Origin: Winogradskyella pelagia | Lineage (GTDB): Bacteria > Bacteroidota > Bacteroidia > Flavobacteriales > Flavobacteriaceae | Assembly (NCBI RefSeq): GCF_017581965.1 | Contig: NZ_JAGEVF010000016.1 | Coordinates: 1-41,474, forward strand | Length of the DNA stretch: 41,474 bases | Direction of reading: 5' to 3' | Shown here: piece by piece, positions 1-7,423 of the stretch | How the letters are laid out: every line of letters starts with the position of its first letter | Position numbering within the stretch: the stretch's first letter is position 1 | Translations under genes and position numbers: made by a program | The notes under the pieces: generated by a model | What the model was told of the DNA's origin: nothing | The model's database searches: none | The model's input: the letters and a program-made list of their open reading frames with translations, nothing else

Positions 1-5
1 TTTGT

Positions 6-63
6 CCGCAAGCGGCTATCTCAACCAAAGGTCTACTAGACCTTTGATTTTGCCTTGCAAAAT
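6..63. repeat. three tandem short palindromes at the left edge
   Basis: Three perfect inverted repeats stand almost end to end. The first has arms CCGC/GCGG with a 2-nt loop (6-15). The second has 10-bp arms CAAAGGTCTA/TAGACCTTTG around a single base (26-46). The third has arms ATTTTGC/GCAAAAT with a 3-nt loop (47-63). No gene is visible in 1-119; the only short frame is an 11-codon one on the minus strand. The cluster may be part of another cassette spacer cut by the window edge, or stacked terminators. The function is inferred only from structure. Confidence 0.55.
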
Positions 64-119
64 TAAGTTTCAATAATCTAAAGAATTTTATCATTTGGGA
101 AGAGGTTGGTCATAATGAA

Positions 120-248
120 GCACAACTTGTTTGTGTATGGCTCGTTGCGGAAAATCAGCTATGATTTTCCGCCGTAACCGAAAGATAGCAAATTGCAATG
201 AATTCCGATTAGAAATTCAGCCGCAATGAACTATACACATTGTTGTAA
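120..248 (-). repeat. attC-like imperfect inverted repeat downstream of the HEPN-like gene
   Basis: About 129 bp lies just after the stop of the minus-strand gene at 253-792. The outer arms (120-150 and 221-248) are imperfect complements: both contain the TGTATRGYTCRTTGCGG pattern when read on one strand, and they end in ACAAC/GTTGTG-like boxes. Inside is a perfect 9-bp hairpin GGAAAATCA/TGATTTTCC (149-170). Size, position after a stop codon and arm asymmetry resemble integron attC sites. The terminal boxes do not match the GTTRRRY consensus exactly and no integrase gene is in the window. Part of the right arm recurs at 911-950. Confidence 0.5.
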
Positions 249-252
249 AGCG

Positions 253-792
253 TTATTTAAACATTTCGAATTTTTGTTTGTCAATAAAAGCCTGCACAAT
301 TTGATCGTGTTTATTGTTTATTGAGCCAGTTTTTCTTCCACTACTTTCCATAGCCCGAGTCTGTTCGTTATTAATAGGATATGGAAATCGACCTGCCCAT
401 ATCATATGCTGTTTGAAATTCTTAATTAAATCTTTATCACTTTCAGAAATCTGTATTTTGTAGTGTTCGATTAATTTTTCAACATCATGTCCGTTACTTT
501 TTCCTTTCCATTGTTTTAAAAAACTTTGATAAGAATCAATTTCTCCACTTTTTATTCTTTCCTTTTCAATATAAAGAGCCCTTGCTTTTAAAATTAATTC
601 GATTGATAATGCGTAAAGCAATAAAGTTGCACTTAATAAACCCAAGACTTTCACTCTATTGTTGTTCAAGTGCCAGGTTTTAGACAACTCGATGACACGA
701 GGTAAATTGTCATCCGCAGCTAATTTAAGGCTCTCAGAATGTTCAATATACGTCAGATAGTGAAGAGAACTTCTAATTTGGGAATCTCTCAT
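253..792 (-). CDS. HEPN-like protein of unknown function, 179 aa
   Basis: I recognise no named family member. The middle of the protein has a pattern seen in HEPN-type helical domains: a helix with SIELILKARAL (about residues 63-73), a later GHDVEKL (about 101-107) and a GRFPYP segment (about 133-138). HEPN proteins often act as RNases, toxins or partners of nucleotidyltransferases, but the RNase signature Rx4-6H is not clearly present, so no activity is claimed. There is no signal peptide; the hydrophobic stretch near 50-65 could be a buried helix. The gene lies alone between two palindrome-rich spacers that share sequence, as a gene cassette would. No promoter was seen in front of it. Confidence 0.7.
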   Translation of the reverse strand: MRDSQIRSSLHYLTYIEHSESLKLAADDNLPRVIELSKTWHLNNNRVKVLGLLSATLLLYALSIELILKARALYIEKERIKSGEIDSYQSFLKQWKGKSNGHDVEKLIEHYKIQISESDKDLIKNFKQHMIWAGRFPYPINNEQTRAMESSGRKTGSINNKHDQIVQAFIDKQKFEMFK

Positions 793-827
793 TTTTTAAT
801 GCTTTAGATTTTGGCTATGGTTTCGAT

Positions 828-950
828 GCGGAATGGTACGCGAGTATCATTCCGCCGACACGAGCGAAGCGACTGGCGTAGCAAACCATAAATTTAGCAA
901 AAAGGCTTGAAATTCCGATTAGGAATTCAGCCGCAATGAGCTATACACGA
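828..950 (-). repeat. second cassette-type spacer with shared 40-bp block
   Basis: The spacer between the lipoprotein gene and the HEPN-like gene carries a block at 911-950 that matches 201-240 at 36 of 40 positions. The block contains the hairpin AATTCC/GGAATT with a 5-nt loop (911-927). At 828-855 is an inverted repeat with GCGGAATG/CATTCCGC arms, and flanking TATGGTTT and AAACCATA also pair. The block sits at the same place relative to the preceding stop codon as in the spacer at 120-248, which supports a common origin. The far arm here is more diverged than its counterpart. Confidence 0.55.
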
Positions 951-968
951 TGTTTTGCTTTCGTTTAT

Positions 969-1562
969 TTATTGTGGCTTTGAATATTCGATTAATTCTT
1001 CCACGTAGTGAAAATCACCTTGATTTTGAGTAAGTTTAATGAAGTTTTTTACAGCAGGTGCATATAACCAAACTTCTGTTTCATTTGCGTTATATCCTCT
1101 GGAATTAATCGTTTTTCCAGTGTATTTAATTGTGTAGGCCATAAAGGTTCCTGCTCCTACAGTTTCTTCTTGGTATGATAGTACTTCGGCATTCTGACTT
1201 TGGTTCCCAGTAGTTCCGTCTTGACTTGTCCAACTGTTTTCATATTTCCATTTTTTGCCTACTTCAAGAGGCCAGTCGTACTTCGGTGTTTCGCTTACAT
1301 CTGGTTTAACGATTTCGGTAACGGGAATAGTATCTTTTCCAATAGTCATACCTGGGACTCCGTCAAAACTTACTATTTCTCTTGTATCTTTACCATCAGA
1401 GCGTACTTCTCCTTCAGTAGTCACTCCTTTATATTTCCAGACCCATTTCTCGCCAAGCTGATAATCATTTAGAGTTGGCTGATTAGTTGTGTTCGATTTA
1501 GTTGAGTTGTTACAGGCACTAAATAATACTAATGCAAGAAATAGTAGAATTTGATTTTTCAT
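969..1562 (-). CDS. putative lipoprotein, 197 aa
   Basis: The N-terminus is a lipoprotein signal: MKNQ, a hydrophobic run, then LFSAC with the lipid-receiving Cys near residue 17, followed by an Asn/Ser/Thr-rich linker. The mature part is rich in Trp, Tyr, Lys and beta-prone segments (for example GEKWVWKYKG near 37-46 and GKKWKYE near 102-108). That suggests a small all-beta domain in the periplasm or on the inner face of the outer membrane. I cannot name a family. Its stop codon is followed by a palindromic spacer related to the one at 120-248. No related spacer lies upstream of its start, so the cassette-like stretch may end here. Confidence 0.8.
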   Translation of the reverse strand: MKNQILLFLALVLFSACNNSTKSNTTNQPTLNDYQLGEKWVWKYKGVTTEGEVRSDGKDTREIVSFDGVPGMTIGKDTIPVTEIVKPDVSETPKYDWPLEVGKKWKYENSWTSQDGTTGNQSQNAEVLSYQEETVGAGTFMAYTIKYTGKTINSRGYNANETEVWLYAPAVKNFIKLTQNQGDFHYVEELIEYSKPQ

Positions 1563-1654
1563 TTATATTGTTTAGAGCAATAGGACGTGGAAGTTTCAAA
1601 TTTGTTACAATTACTAAAAGTGGATGACAAGCACAGAAATATATATGTCTTAAG

Positions 1655-2395
1655 TTAGCTTTGGTTATTCTTTTCTAAAGATTGGTATTCAATATCTATG
1701 AGCTCGATTAACTCTGTTATGCTCTTTTTTAATGAAACTGATTGCCTTGTATAATAATTAAGTTGTCTGGAAGAAATGTAAATATCAGCTAATATTCCTT
1801 TGTCTGTAATTTTAATTGGTGAGCTAAAATCACCATATTTTATTTCATACGCATATTTATTGCGCAATTCATTAGAACGATCCAATACATCATCTCCGAT
1901 ATTGATGATGTTTTGGGCTTCCAATTCATAGATATTTTGAATAGTATTAAATAGCTCACGATTACTTATAATATTTGATTTTCCCTCAGATATCATTGCA
2001 TTATAAGTTCCAATTTTGGGACGAAATTTTCTGTCGGTAAAGAAAATATATTCTAATTCAGATACTCCTGCTACTTTAGGAAGCTTACCAATAATTTCTT
2101 CAAAAATGAAGTCAATAGTAGAGTCTTGAGACATTAATTGAGCAATTCGCCATTTGTGATCTTGAATGACTTGAGACAACAATAAGGTATCTTGAATTAG
2201 ATCACTCTTTATTTCTTTTAGATAGACTTTCTCTGCCTCTTGTGTTTTTCTTAATTCATTTGAATTATTGATACTTAACGCAATTAAAATTCCAATAACG
2301 ACGAGTATAATTTCTCCAATAGCATAAAGAAGATAATTAATGACCTTTTTATCCTTAATCATATTCTGTCTTATTTTTCTAAAGATTTTTGCCAT
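1655..2395 (-). CDS. DUF6090 family membrane protein, 246 aa
   Basis: The N-terminus FRKIRQNMIKDKK, then YAIGEIILVVIGILIALSINN (about residues 23-43), is the hallmark of DUF6090, a family common in Flavobacteriia. One membrane segment at about 27-43 anchors a mostly helical, probably periplasmic part beginning with KVYLKEIKSDL. The function of the family is unknown. The gene stands alone; the 240 bp between it and ssb hold the divergent control regions. The start at the first Met fits the family start. No truncation is seen. Confidence 0.88.
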   Translation of the reverse strand: MAKIFRKIRQNMIKDKKVINYLLYAIGEIILVVIGILIALSINNSNELRKTQEAEKVYLKEIKSDLIQDTLLLSQVIQDHKWRIAQLMSQDSTIDFIFEEIIGKLPKVAGVSELEYIFFTDRKFRPKIGTYNAMISEGKSNIISNRELFNTIQNIYELEAQNIINIGDDVLDRSNELRNKYAYEIKYGDFSSPIKITDKGILADIYISSRQLNYYTRQSVSLKKSITELIELIDIEYQSLEKNNQS

Positions 2396-2635
2396 TGACC
2401 AATGTTTGATTTAAATGAAGCATAACAAAGGTATTAACTTTATACTACTTATGTACCTAATTTATTAGATATCAATAAAGGCAATGGTATTACGCAATAT
2501 AAATATTTACAAACGCTTATAAACGAAAATAAATATCTAATTACCGAATAGAGTTTCCAAGGCGTTTCATATTTGTACCGTTGAATCACTGAAGGTTCAA
2601 TAGTATTAACTGTTTAACATTAAAAATTTAAAATT

Positions 2636-2968
2636 ATGAACACGCTAAGAAACAAAGTACAGTTGATTGGAAACCTGGGTAACGATCCAGAAATCATTAA
2701 TCTAGAGTCTGGTAAAACACTCGCTAAATTCTCAATAGCTACCAATGAGAGCTATAAAACGGCGCAAGGGGAGAAGGTAACAGATACCCAATGGCATAAT
2801 ATTGTAGCTTGGGGAAAAACAGCCCAGATCGTAGAAAAGTATGTAGGCAAAGGAAAAGAGGTTGCCATAGAAGGAAAGCTCACTACACGCTCTTGGGAAG
2901 ATAAAGATGGCATTAAACGCTATACAACCGAAGTGGTTTGTAACGAACTATTAATGCTTGGTAAATAA
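2636..2968 (+). CDS. ssb: single-stranded DNA-binding protein, short form without acidic tail
   Basis: The 110 residues form one SSB OB-fold: RNKVQLIGNLGNDPE at the start, TQWHNIVAWGKTAQI at about 50-64, then KEVAIEGKLTTRSWEDKDG. It would bind single-stranded DNA, probably as a tetramer. The protein ends right after the fold with LLMLGK. The disordered linker and acidic DDDIPF-type tip that recruit partner proteins in the usual 140-180 aa SSB are missing. Flavobacteria often carry such a short paralogue beside a full-length SSB elsewhere, so this is likely a secondary SSB. A strong terminator follows at 2989-3020. The upstream CATATTTG (2568-2575) is a possible but imperfect -7 box. Confidence 0.93.
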   Translation: MNTLRNKVQLIGNLGNDPEIINLESGKTLAKFSIATNESYKTAQGEKVTDTQWHNIVAWGKTAQIVEKYVGKGKEVAIEGKLTTRSWEDKDGIKRYTTEVVCNELLMLGK

Positions 2969-2988
2969 TCCGTAGCATATTAATTCAT

Positions 2989-3020
2989 AAAAAGAGCGGC
3001 TTTTGGCCGCTCTTTTTTTA
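2989..3020 (+). terminator. intrinsic terminator after ssb
   Basis: A 12-bp stem, AAAAAGAGCGGC pairing with GCCGCTCTTTTT around a TTTTG loop, is followed by a T run. The A run on the other side means it could also stop transcription from the minus strand, including that of the small gene at 3060-3236. Confidence 0.92.
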
Positions 3021-3059
3021 TACTGTTATTTTAATTGGTGTAATGGAGTTTAAATGACG

Positions 3060-3236
3060 TTAAGCGACTTTCTTTATTAAATCAAAACAAGGGCATTTTT
3101 TACAGCGTTTATATTCCGCCTTTTTATACTTCTTACAGCACTTGGATTTTACTTTGCCAAGACCTTCTATACCCGAAGACTTAAGAACTTTGATACGTTC
3201 TTTTTTTAACGTTTTACTTTTCTTTTTCTTGCCCAA
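3060..3236 (-). CDS. small Lys/Cys-rich protein, 58 aa
   Basis: This frame is easy to miss because it has no ATG. From a TTG at 3236 it encodes GKKKKSKTLKK, then a hydrophobic/glycine middle (IEGLGKV), then KCCKKYKKAEYKRCKKCPCF (residues 32-51) and a short tail. The five cysteines arranged CC...C-x2-C-P-C suggest metal or nucleic-acid binding; 22 of 58 residues are Lys. I recall similar small CCxKYKKK...CKxCP proteins in Flavobacteriia, but no function is known to me. Neighbours are ssb (convergent) and ferritin (same strand, downstream). An ATT just before the TTG is an alternative start. The strong composition bias and fit to the gap argue that the frame is real. Confidence 0.6.
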   Translation of the reverse strand: MGKKKKSKTLKKERIKVLKSSGIEGLGKVKSKCCKKYKKAEYKRCKKCPCFDLIKKVA

Positions 3237-3302
3237 AATAAATGGCTCTATTTTGAAACAAAAATAATTATTTTAATTTATTCTAAATAAACTTTAACAG
3301 TT

Positions 3303-3827
3303 TTACTCCTCCGATCCTAAATCTTGGGCAGCGGAGCTTACCGTTAGTTGCTGAATGTCTCTATCGAATAAATAAAGGCCTCCTTTATCATCACCAATCA
3401 TATTTACCTTGTCAAGTATCGTTCTTGCCACAGCTTCTTCTTCAATTTGCTCTGCAACATACCATTGTAAGAAATTATGTGTGGCGTAGTCTTTTTCCTG
3501 AAGCGAGATATGTACCAAATCATTAATACTATTAGATACAAAGATTTCATGTTCTAATAATTTTTCAAACATTTCCTTATAACCCTTAAAGGTTACATTG
3601 GGCGCATTGAGCTCCGAGACATGAGCATGGCCACCACGTTCGTTTACAAACTTTACTAGTTTAAGCATATGCTCACGTTCTTCATCGGATTGGTCATACA
3701 TAAAGTTTGAAATGCCTTCTAGACCTTTGACTTCTGCCCAAACGGCCATTGCCAAATAGACCTGGGATGATTCAGCTTCTATACGTATTTGTTTGTTTAG
3801 TGCAGCTTCTATAGTTTTTGATAACAT
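3303..3827 (-). CDS. ftnA: bacterial non-heme ferritin, 174 aa
   Basis: Iron storage protein that oxidises Fe(II) and stores the mineral in a 24-subunit shell in the cytoplasm. The four-helix bundle spans residues 1-145. The ferroxidase ligands line up with the E. coli FtnA numbering: Glu17, Glu50 and His53 (EEREH), Glu94 (EHE), Gln127 and Glu130 (EQIEEE). Tyr24 is also present. Length matches the family. The start at the first Met gives the usual MLSKTIEAALNKQI beginning. The gene is monocistronic. The upstream 117 bp (3828-3944) contain AT-rich promoter-like sequence but no clear Fur-type palindrome. Confidence 0.96.
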   Translation of the reverse strand: MLSKTIEAALNKQIRIEAESSQVYLAMAVWAEVKGLEGISNFMYDQSDEEREHMLKLVKFVNERGGHAHVSELNAPNVTFKGYKEMFEKLLEHEIFVSNSINDLVHISLQEKDYATHNFLQWYVAEQIEEEAVARTILDKVNMIGDDKGGLYLFDRDIQQLTVSSAAQDLGSEE

Positions 3828-3944
3828 AATTTTTAAGTTTTATGTAAAGATACTTACTAATTTGTTCAATCTAAAGTTCAACTTCTTTGATATGAGAAAT
3901 TTAGACCAATTCGTAATTATTCTAATTTTCGCTAAAGTCCATGG

Positions 3945-4853
3945 CTAAAAATAGAGCGTCTGTGCCAAACGAAAGGTGTTGGCATGTGCATCTACTATGG
4001 TCCTTATATCTGGAGAGTAACCACCTCCCATACTGCACATTACTGGTATATTACGAGTTTGGCATTGTTCTAAAACAAAGCAGTCACGCTCCTTACAACC
4101 CTCCACCGACATCCCTAATTTACCCAGCTTATCTGTTGAAATAACATCGACACCACATAAGTAGTAAATAAAATCGGGTTGTTCTGCTTCAATAAGCTTT
4201 GGTAAGGTGTCTCTTAATATACTGAGATAGGTAGCGTCATCTGTATTATTTTCGAGGGCAATATCTAAATCGCTCTGTTCTTTTTTAAAGGGATAGTTGC
4301 TTTTACCATGCATTGAAAACGTAAACACGGAGTTGTCATTCTCAAAAATCTCCGCCGTACCATTACCTTGATGCACATCTAGGTCTACGATGAGTATTTT
4401 TTTAGCCAGGCCGTTACTTTGAAGGTAACGTGCACCAATGGCTTGGTCATTTAACAAACAAAAGGCCTCTCCACGATTGGTGTAGGCATGGTGGGTACCA
4501 CCTGCGATATTCATGGCAATACCATATTGTAGAGCATATTCACTTGCCTTAATAGTGCCATCTGCAATAATGATTTCGCGTTCTACCAAAACTTCACTCA
4601 ATGGAAATCCAATTTTGCGAGCAGCGCGAGGGTCTAAAGTAATATTTACCAAATCGTAATAGTAGTCAGGCTCGTGGACTGTGAGAATGTATTTATCGTT
4701 TGGTCTTTTAGGTTCAAAAAAATTAGCTTGAGAACACGTGCCTTCATGCCGGAGTTGCTGAGGTAACAAATCATACTTTTCCATAGGAAAGCGATGGCCT
4801 TCTGGCAAGGGGTGTTTGTAGATGGGATGAAACGCAATCTTTAGCAACTGCAA
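3945..4853 (-). CDS. histone deacetylase-fold (class IV-like) hydrolase, 302 aa
   Basis: Member of the arginase/deacetylase superfamily. The active-site elements are intact: His121-His122 (GGTHHA), the zinc ligands Asp159 and His161 (DLDVHQGNG), Asp236 (CGVDV), and Tyr279 (GGGYS). HQGNG instead of HHGNG is the form seen in class IV (HDAC11-like) enzymes. It may remove acetyl or longer acyl groups from proteins or small molecules; the substrate is unknown. The chosen start is TTG (MQLLKIAFHP). A TTG two codons later (4847) would give MLKIAFHP, the usual family beginning. There are only 12 nt after the stop of the upstream 801-aa gene, so they probably form an operon. Confidence 0.92.
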   Translation of the reverse strand: MQLLKIAFHPIYKHPLPEGHRFPMEKYDLLPQQLRHEGTCSQANFFEPKRPNDKYILTVHEPDYYYDLVNITLDPRAARKIGFPLSEVLVEREIIIADGTIKASEYALQYGIAMNIAGGTHHAYTNRGEAFCLLNDQAIGARYLQSNGLAKKILIVDLDVHQGNGTAEIFENDNSVFTFSMHGKSNYPFKKEQSDLDIALENNTDDATYLSILRDTLPKLIEAEQPDFIYYLCGVDVISTDKLGKLGMSVEGCKERDCFVLEQCQTRNIPVMCSMGGGYSPDIRTIVDAHANTFRLAQTLYF

Positions 4854-4865
4854 GTGTTTGTGGGA

Positions 4866-7271
4866 TTAATCAACTCTTGTAGCACTTAAGTCTACCGTTT
4901 TTATTTCCGAGATAAATGTATCTTCGTTAATAAACCCTTGTATAAACAACTTAATTTCTGAGGTTTCGGTATTGAAAAACTTAAGGTCTAAGCGTCCTGG
5001 TGCTTCAAATTTAAGGTTGGGCTGCCAGGATATAACACCGTAATCTCTAAAGAAAGGTGTGTCAAACAACTGGTACTTTGGTGTAAAATAGGTTTTGTTT
5101 GTCTCAAATGCCAAGGGAAAAGGGTATTCTGAAACATTGTCTCTATTCAGTTTTCTATCTAGTAACGGTCGTGTATAAATACGTAATTCGCCTGCCGCAC
5201 CTCGTATTCCGGTATTGCCACCTTGTTTATCCATAACCACATAATCAATTTCTTCCATCCGGAAATTGAGAAGAATTCTTGCGTCTGACAATAAAACATC
5301 GTCCAAGTAAATCAGTGGTGTCTGGCCACCATTAGACAGTGCTGCTGTTGGGTCAATGATTAATAAATCGCCTTGAGGTGTTTCTCTCGTGAGATAATTA
5401 TAGCGTTGCAACCATATATCTAGAGTTATGTTACTTTCTTGCACATCCTCTGTAACCAAGGCTATTTTTCCAAAATATTTTTTCCCTAGGGACTCTATAC
5501 GGGTTTTACGCTTTTTTAAAGTAAGCACCACTTCATCAAGTTCCTCAACTTCCGAGTCTTTCCAAGACTGTTCTTTTATACCATCGGTACTGCTTGTAGA
5601 GTAGGCGAGGACGTTTTTATCGTTTACATTATACGGTTTTATGTCTATATCAAAATCTGGAAATTCATAAGGAAAGAACCTCACATTGGCACCAGGCTTT
5701 GTATAAGAATCGCCTTTACTCAATCTATAAGCCTCACCTTCTTCAGGGAATAAACCTTTTTGGCTAAAAGTATTATTGGTATTATCTAGTACAAAAATCT
5801 CTGAGGTATTATTTTTTATGGGATACGAAAAGTAACTGCCTTCTGGGTTTTTAGAATTAATAGTAGCGTCTATACTTATACCAAATTCAAAGTCGTTACG
5901 AATTAAAGGTGGATAACTGAAAATGGTTTTCCAATCATAACTGCTCCAGCCTTGGGCCAACAATAAATTATCGAGGTCGTACTTAATTTTTGGTGTAGAT
6001 CCAGAAAAATAGTAAGAAGCGTTTTCAATATAGCCTTTTACATAAGGCTCTAAATATATTCTTGATGCAATTCCACCATCAAAATTATAAGATTTTGTAT
6101 TACTTGGGAGCACAGAGATACTGACGTTCTGTAACTTAGAGGTATCAACAATGGTCTTAGCCAACAATTGAAGTTTAACCGTGTCTAAACTAACTCTAGC
6201 TTTAGGGCTAACAGTGACTTCACTGGTTTTAATAGAAGAGTGATTAAAATAAAGTCGTTCTAAAACGGGTTGATTCTGTTGATTGAATACAGTAATAACG
6301 TTGATACCAGAAAACAAGGAACTGCCATTAACCTTTTGGTTGATTACTGGTTCGCTGTTAAAAGATACATTGGTTTTAACCATTCCTTTTCCGTTGTGAA
6401 TGCCAATGGTATATATATCTGATTTTATATTCTTCAGCGTTTTATCATTGGTTCTAAGCGTAACGATGATATCATCTTTTAATGGAGATATACTCATATT
6501 AATGCCATAAGCTTCTACTGAAGAAATAGTTTTTTCAATCACATCACCTTCAGGATCTAAAATAACTACTTTATAGGGTTCGCCTCGTAAAGGGTTTAAA
6601 ATGGTTTTGCCGATACCTTGATTATCCAATTGAAATTCGGTTATTATTTCACCGTTCATATCAACAATTCGGCCAGAAGCATTTTTTATACCAAGACCTC
6701 TTTGGTCCTTAACAATAATAGCAATGGTATTCTGAATGTTTTCAACCAGATGACCACCTTCTGCTAATACCTGAACATCATAAACCGATGCTTCGGAAGT
6801 GGTTTCTACAAATTGCTGCTTTTCTGGGTCTATAACTGTAAAGTTTTGTGTGAAATAATTGTTTTCATTAAAATTTCGCATCCAGTTGGTATAGAAATCT
6901 ACAGTATAGTTCCCAGAGGTAAATGTAGAATCTATATTAAGGACATTGGACGCTACACCATCTTTAACTCTAATGAGCTTTTTCTTTAAGATTTGTTTGG
7001 TGGAGTCTTTGACTACACAATAGAGGTTTGTGGTAGCTGTTGAAGGTGTACGATCAAATTTATCGAAAACATAGGCCGTAAAACCCATCATCTCACCTTT
7101 AATATAAATGGATTTGTTGAGATGGACATAGGTGTATTCTCTTGGAAAAGCAGAGTAATCTTCAAACTTTTTAATGATAAAGTCTGAATTATCTTGTCCG
7201 TAGGAAACACCGATAAAGCAAAAAATAAAAACTATTAATAGACCTTTAAATTGGAATTCTTTTTCTTTCAT
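4866..7271 (-). CDS. exported MG-domain protein with TonB-plug-like C-terminus, 801 aa
   Basis: A signal peptide (residues 1-26, ending VSYGQ) is followed by a macroglobulin-like MG2 domain at about 45-150. Within it, YVHLNKSIYIKGE resembles the family's 'yvhtDr..Y..GE' start. Further beta domains follow, one with a carboxypeptidase-regulatory character. Near 605-710 is a stretch like a TonB receptor plug (LIYLDDVLL, then EEIDYVVMDKQG and GIRGAAGELRIYTR). There is no beta barrel after it, so it is not a receptor itself. Such proteins are widespread and poorly studied in Flavobacteriia; they are probably periplasmic or surface-exposed and may work with a TonB system. It is followed after 12 nt by the deacetylase-fold gene. 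The function is inferred. Confidence 0.82.
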   Translation of the reverse strand: MKEKEFQFKGLLIVFIFCFIGVSYGQDNSDFIIKKFEDYSAFPREYTYVHLNKSIYIKGEMMGFTAYVFDKFDRTPSTATTNLYCVVKDSTKQILKKKLIRVKDGVASNVLNIDSTFTSGNYTVDFYTNWMRNFNENNYFTQNFTVIDPEKQQFVETTSEASVYDVQVLAEGGHLVENIQNTIAIIVKDQRGLGIKNASGRIVDMNGEIITEFQLDNQGIGKTILNPLRGEPYKVVILDPEGDVIEKTISSVEAYGINMSISPLKDDIIVTLRTNDKTLKNIKSDIYTIGIHNGKGMVKTNVSFNSEPVINQKVNGSSLFSGINVITVFNQQNQPVLERLYFNHSSIKTSEVTVSPKARVSLDTVKLQLLAKTIVDTSKLQNVSISVLPSNTKSYNFDGGIASRIYLEPYVKGYIENASYYFSGSTPKIKYDLDNLLLAQGWSSYDWKTIFSYPPLIRNDFEFGISIDATINSKNPEGSYFSYPIKNNTSEIFVLDNTNNTFSQKGLFPEEGEAYRLSKGDSYTKPGANVRFFPYEFPDFDIDIKPYNVNDKNVLAYSTSSTDGIKEQSWKDSEVEELDEVVLTLKKRKTRIESLGKKYFGKIALVTEDVQESNITLDIWLQRYNYLTRETPQGDLLIIDPTAALSNGGQTPLIYLDDVLLSDARILLNFRMEEIDYVVMDKQGGNTGIRGAAGELRIYTRPLLDRKLNRDNVSEYPFPLAFETNKTYFTPKYQLFDTPFFRDYGVISWQPNLKFEAPGRLDLKFFNTETSEIKLFIQGFINEDTFISEIKTVDLSATRVD

Positions 7272-7423
7272 AATTCATAGCATTTGAATATCAAGCAAAC
7301 CACCATAAAAATAATTTAAAGGCAGGAAAATCTTACACCCTTTAACGCAATATTATGAACCATCCTAATGGTTACAATATTCTAAGTCATAGGACTAATA
7401 CGAGATAAAAACGTTTAATGGGA

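Noticed and set aside
1..968. CRISPR array
   Set aside because: Repeats number only two, are imperfect, about 700 bp apart, and no cas gene is present.
1200..1472. plus-strand open frames opposite the lipoprotein gene
   Set aside because: They lie wholly antisense to a gene with a clear lipobox and have low-complexity, atypical protein content.
1..1562. a complete integron with integrase
   Set aside because: No tyrosine recombinase is encoded in the window, so only cassette-like sites can be claimed.
3941..4144. plus-strand frame of 67 codons
   Set aside because: Antisense to the intact deacetylase-fold gene, with no signature of its own.
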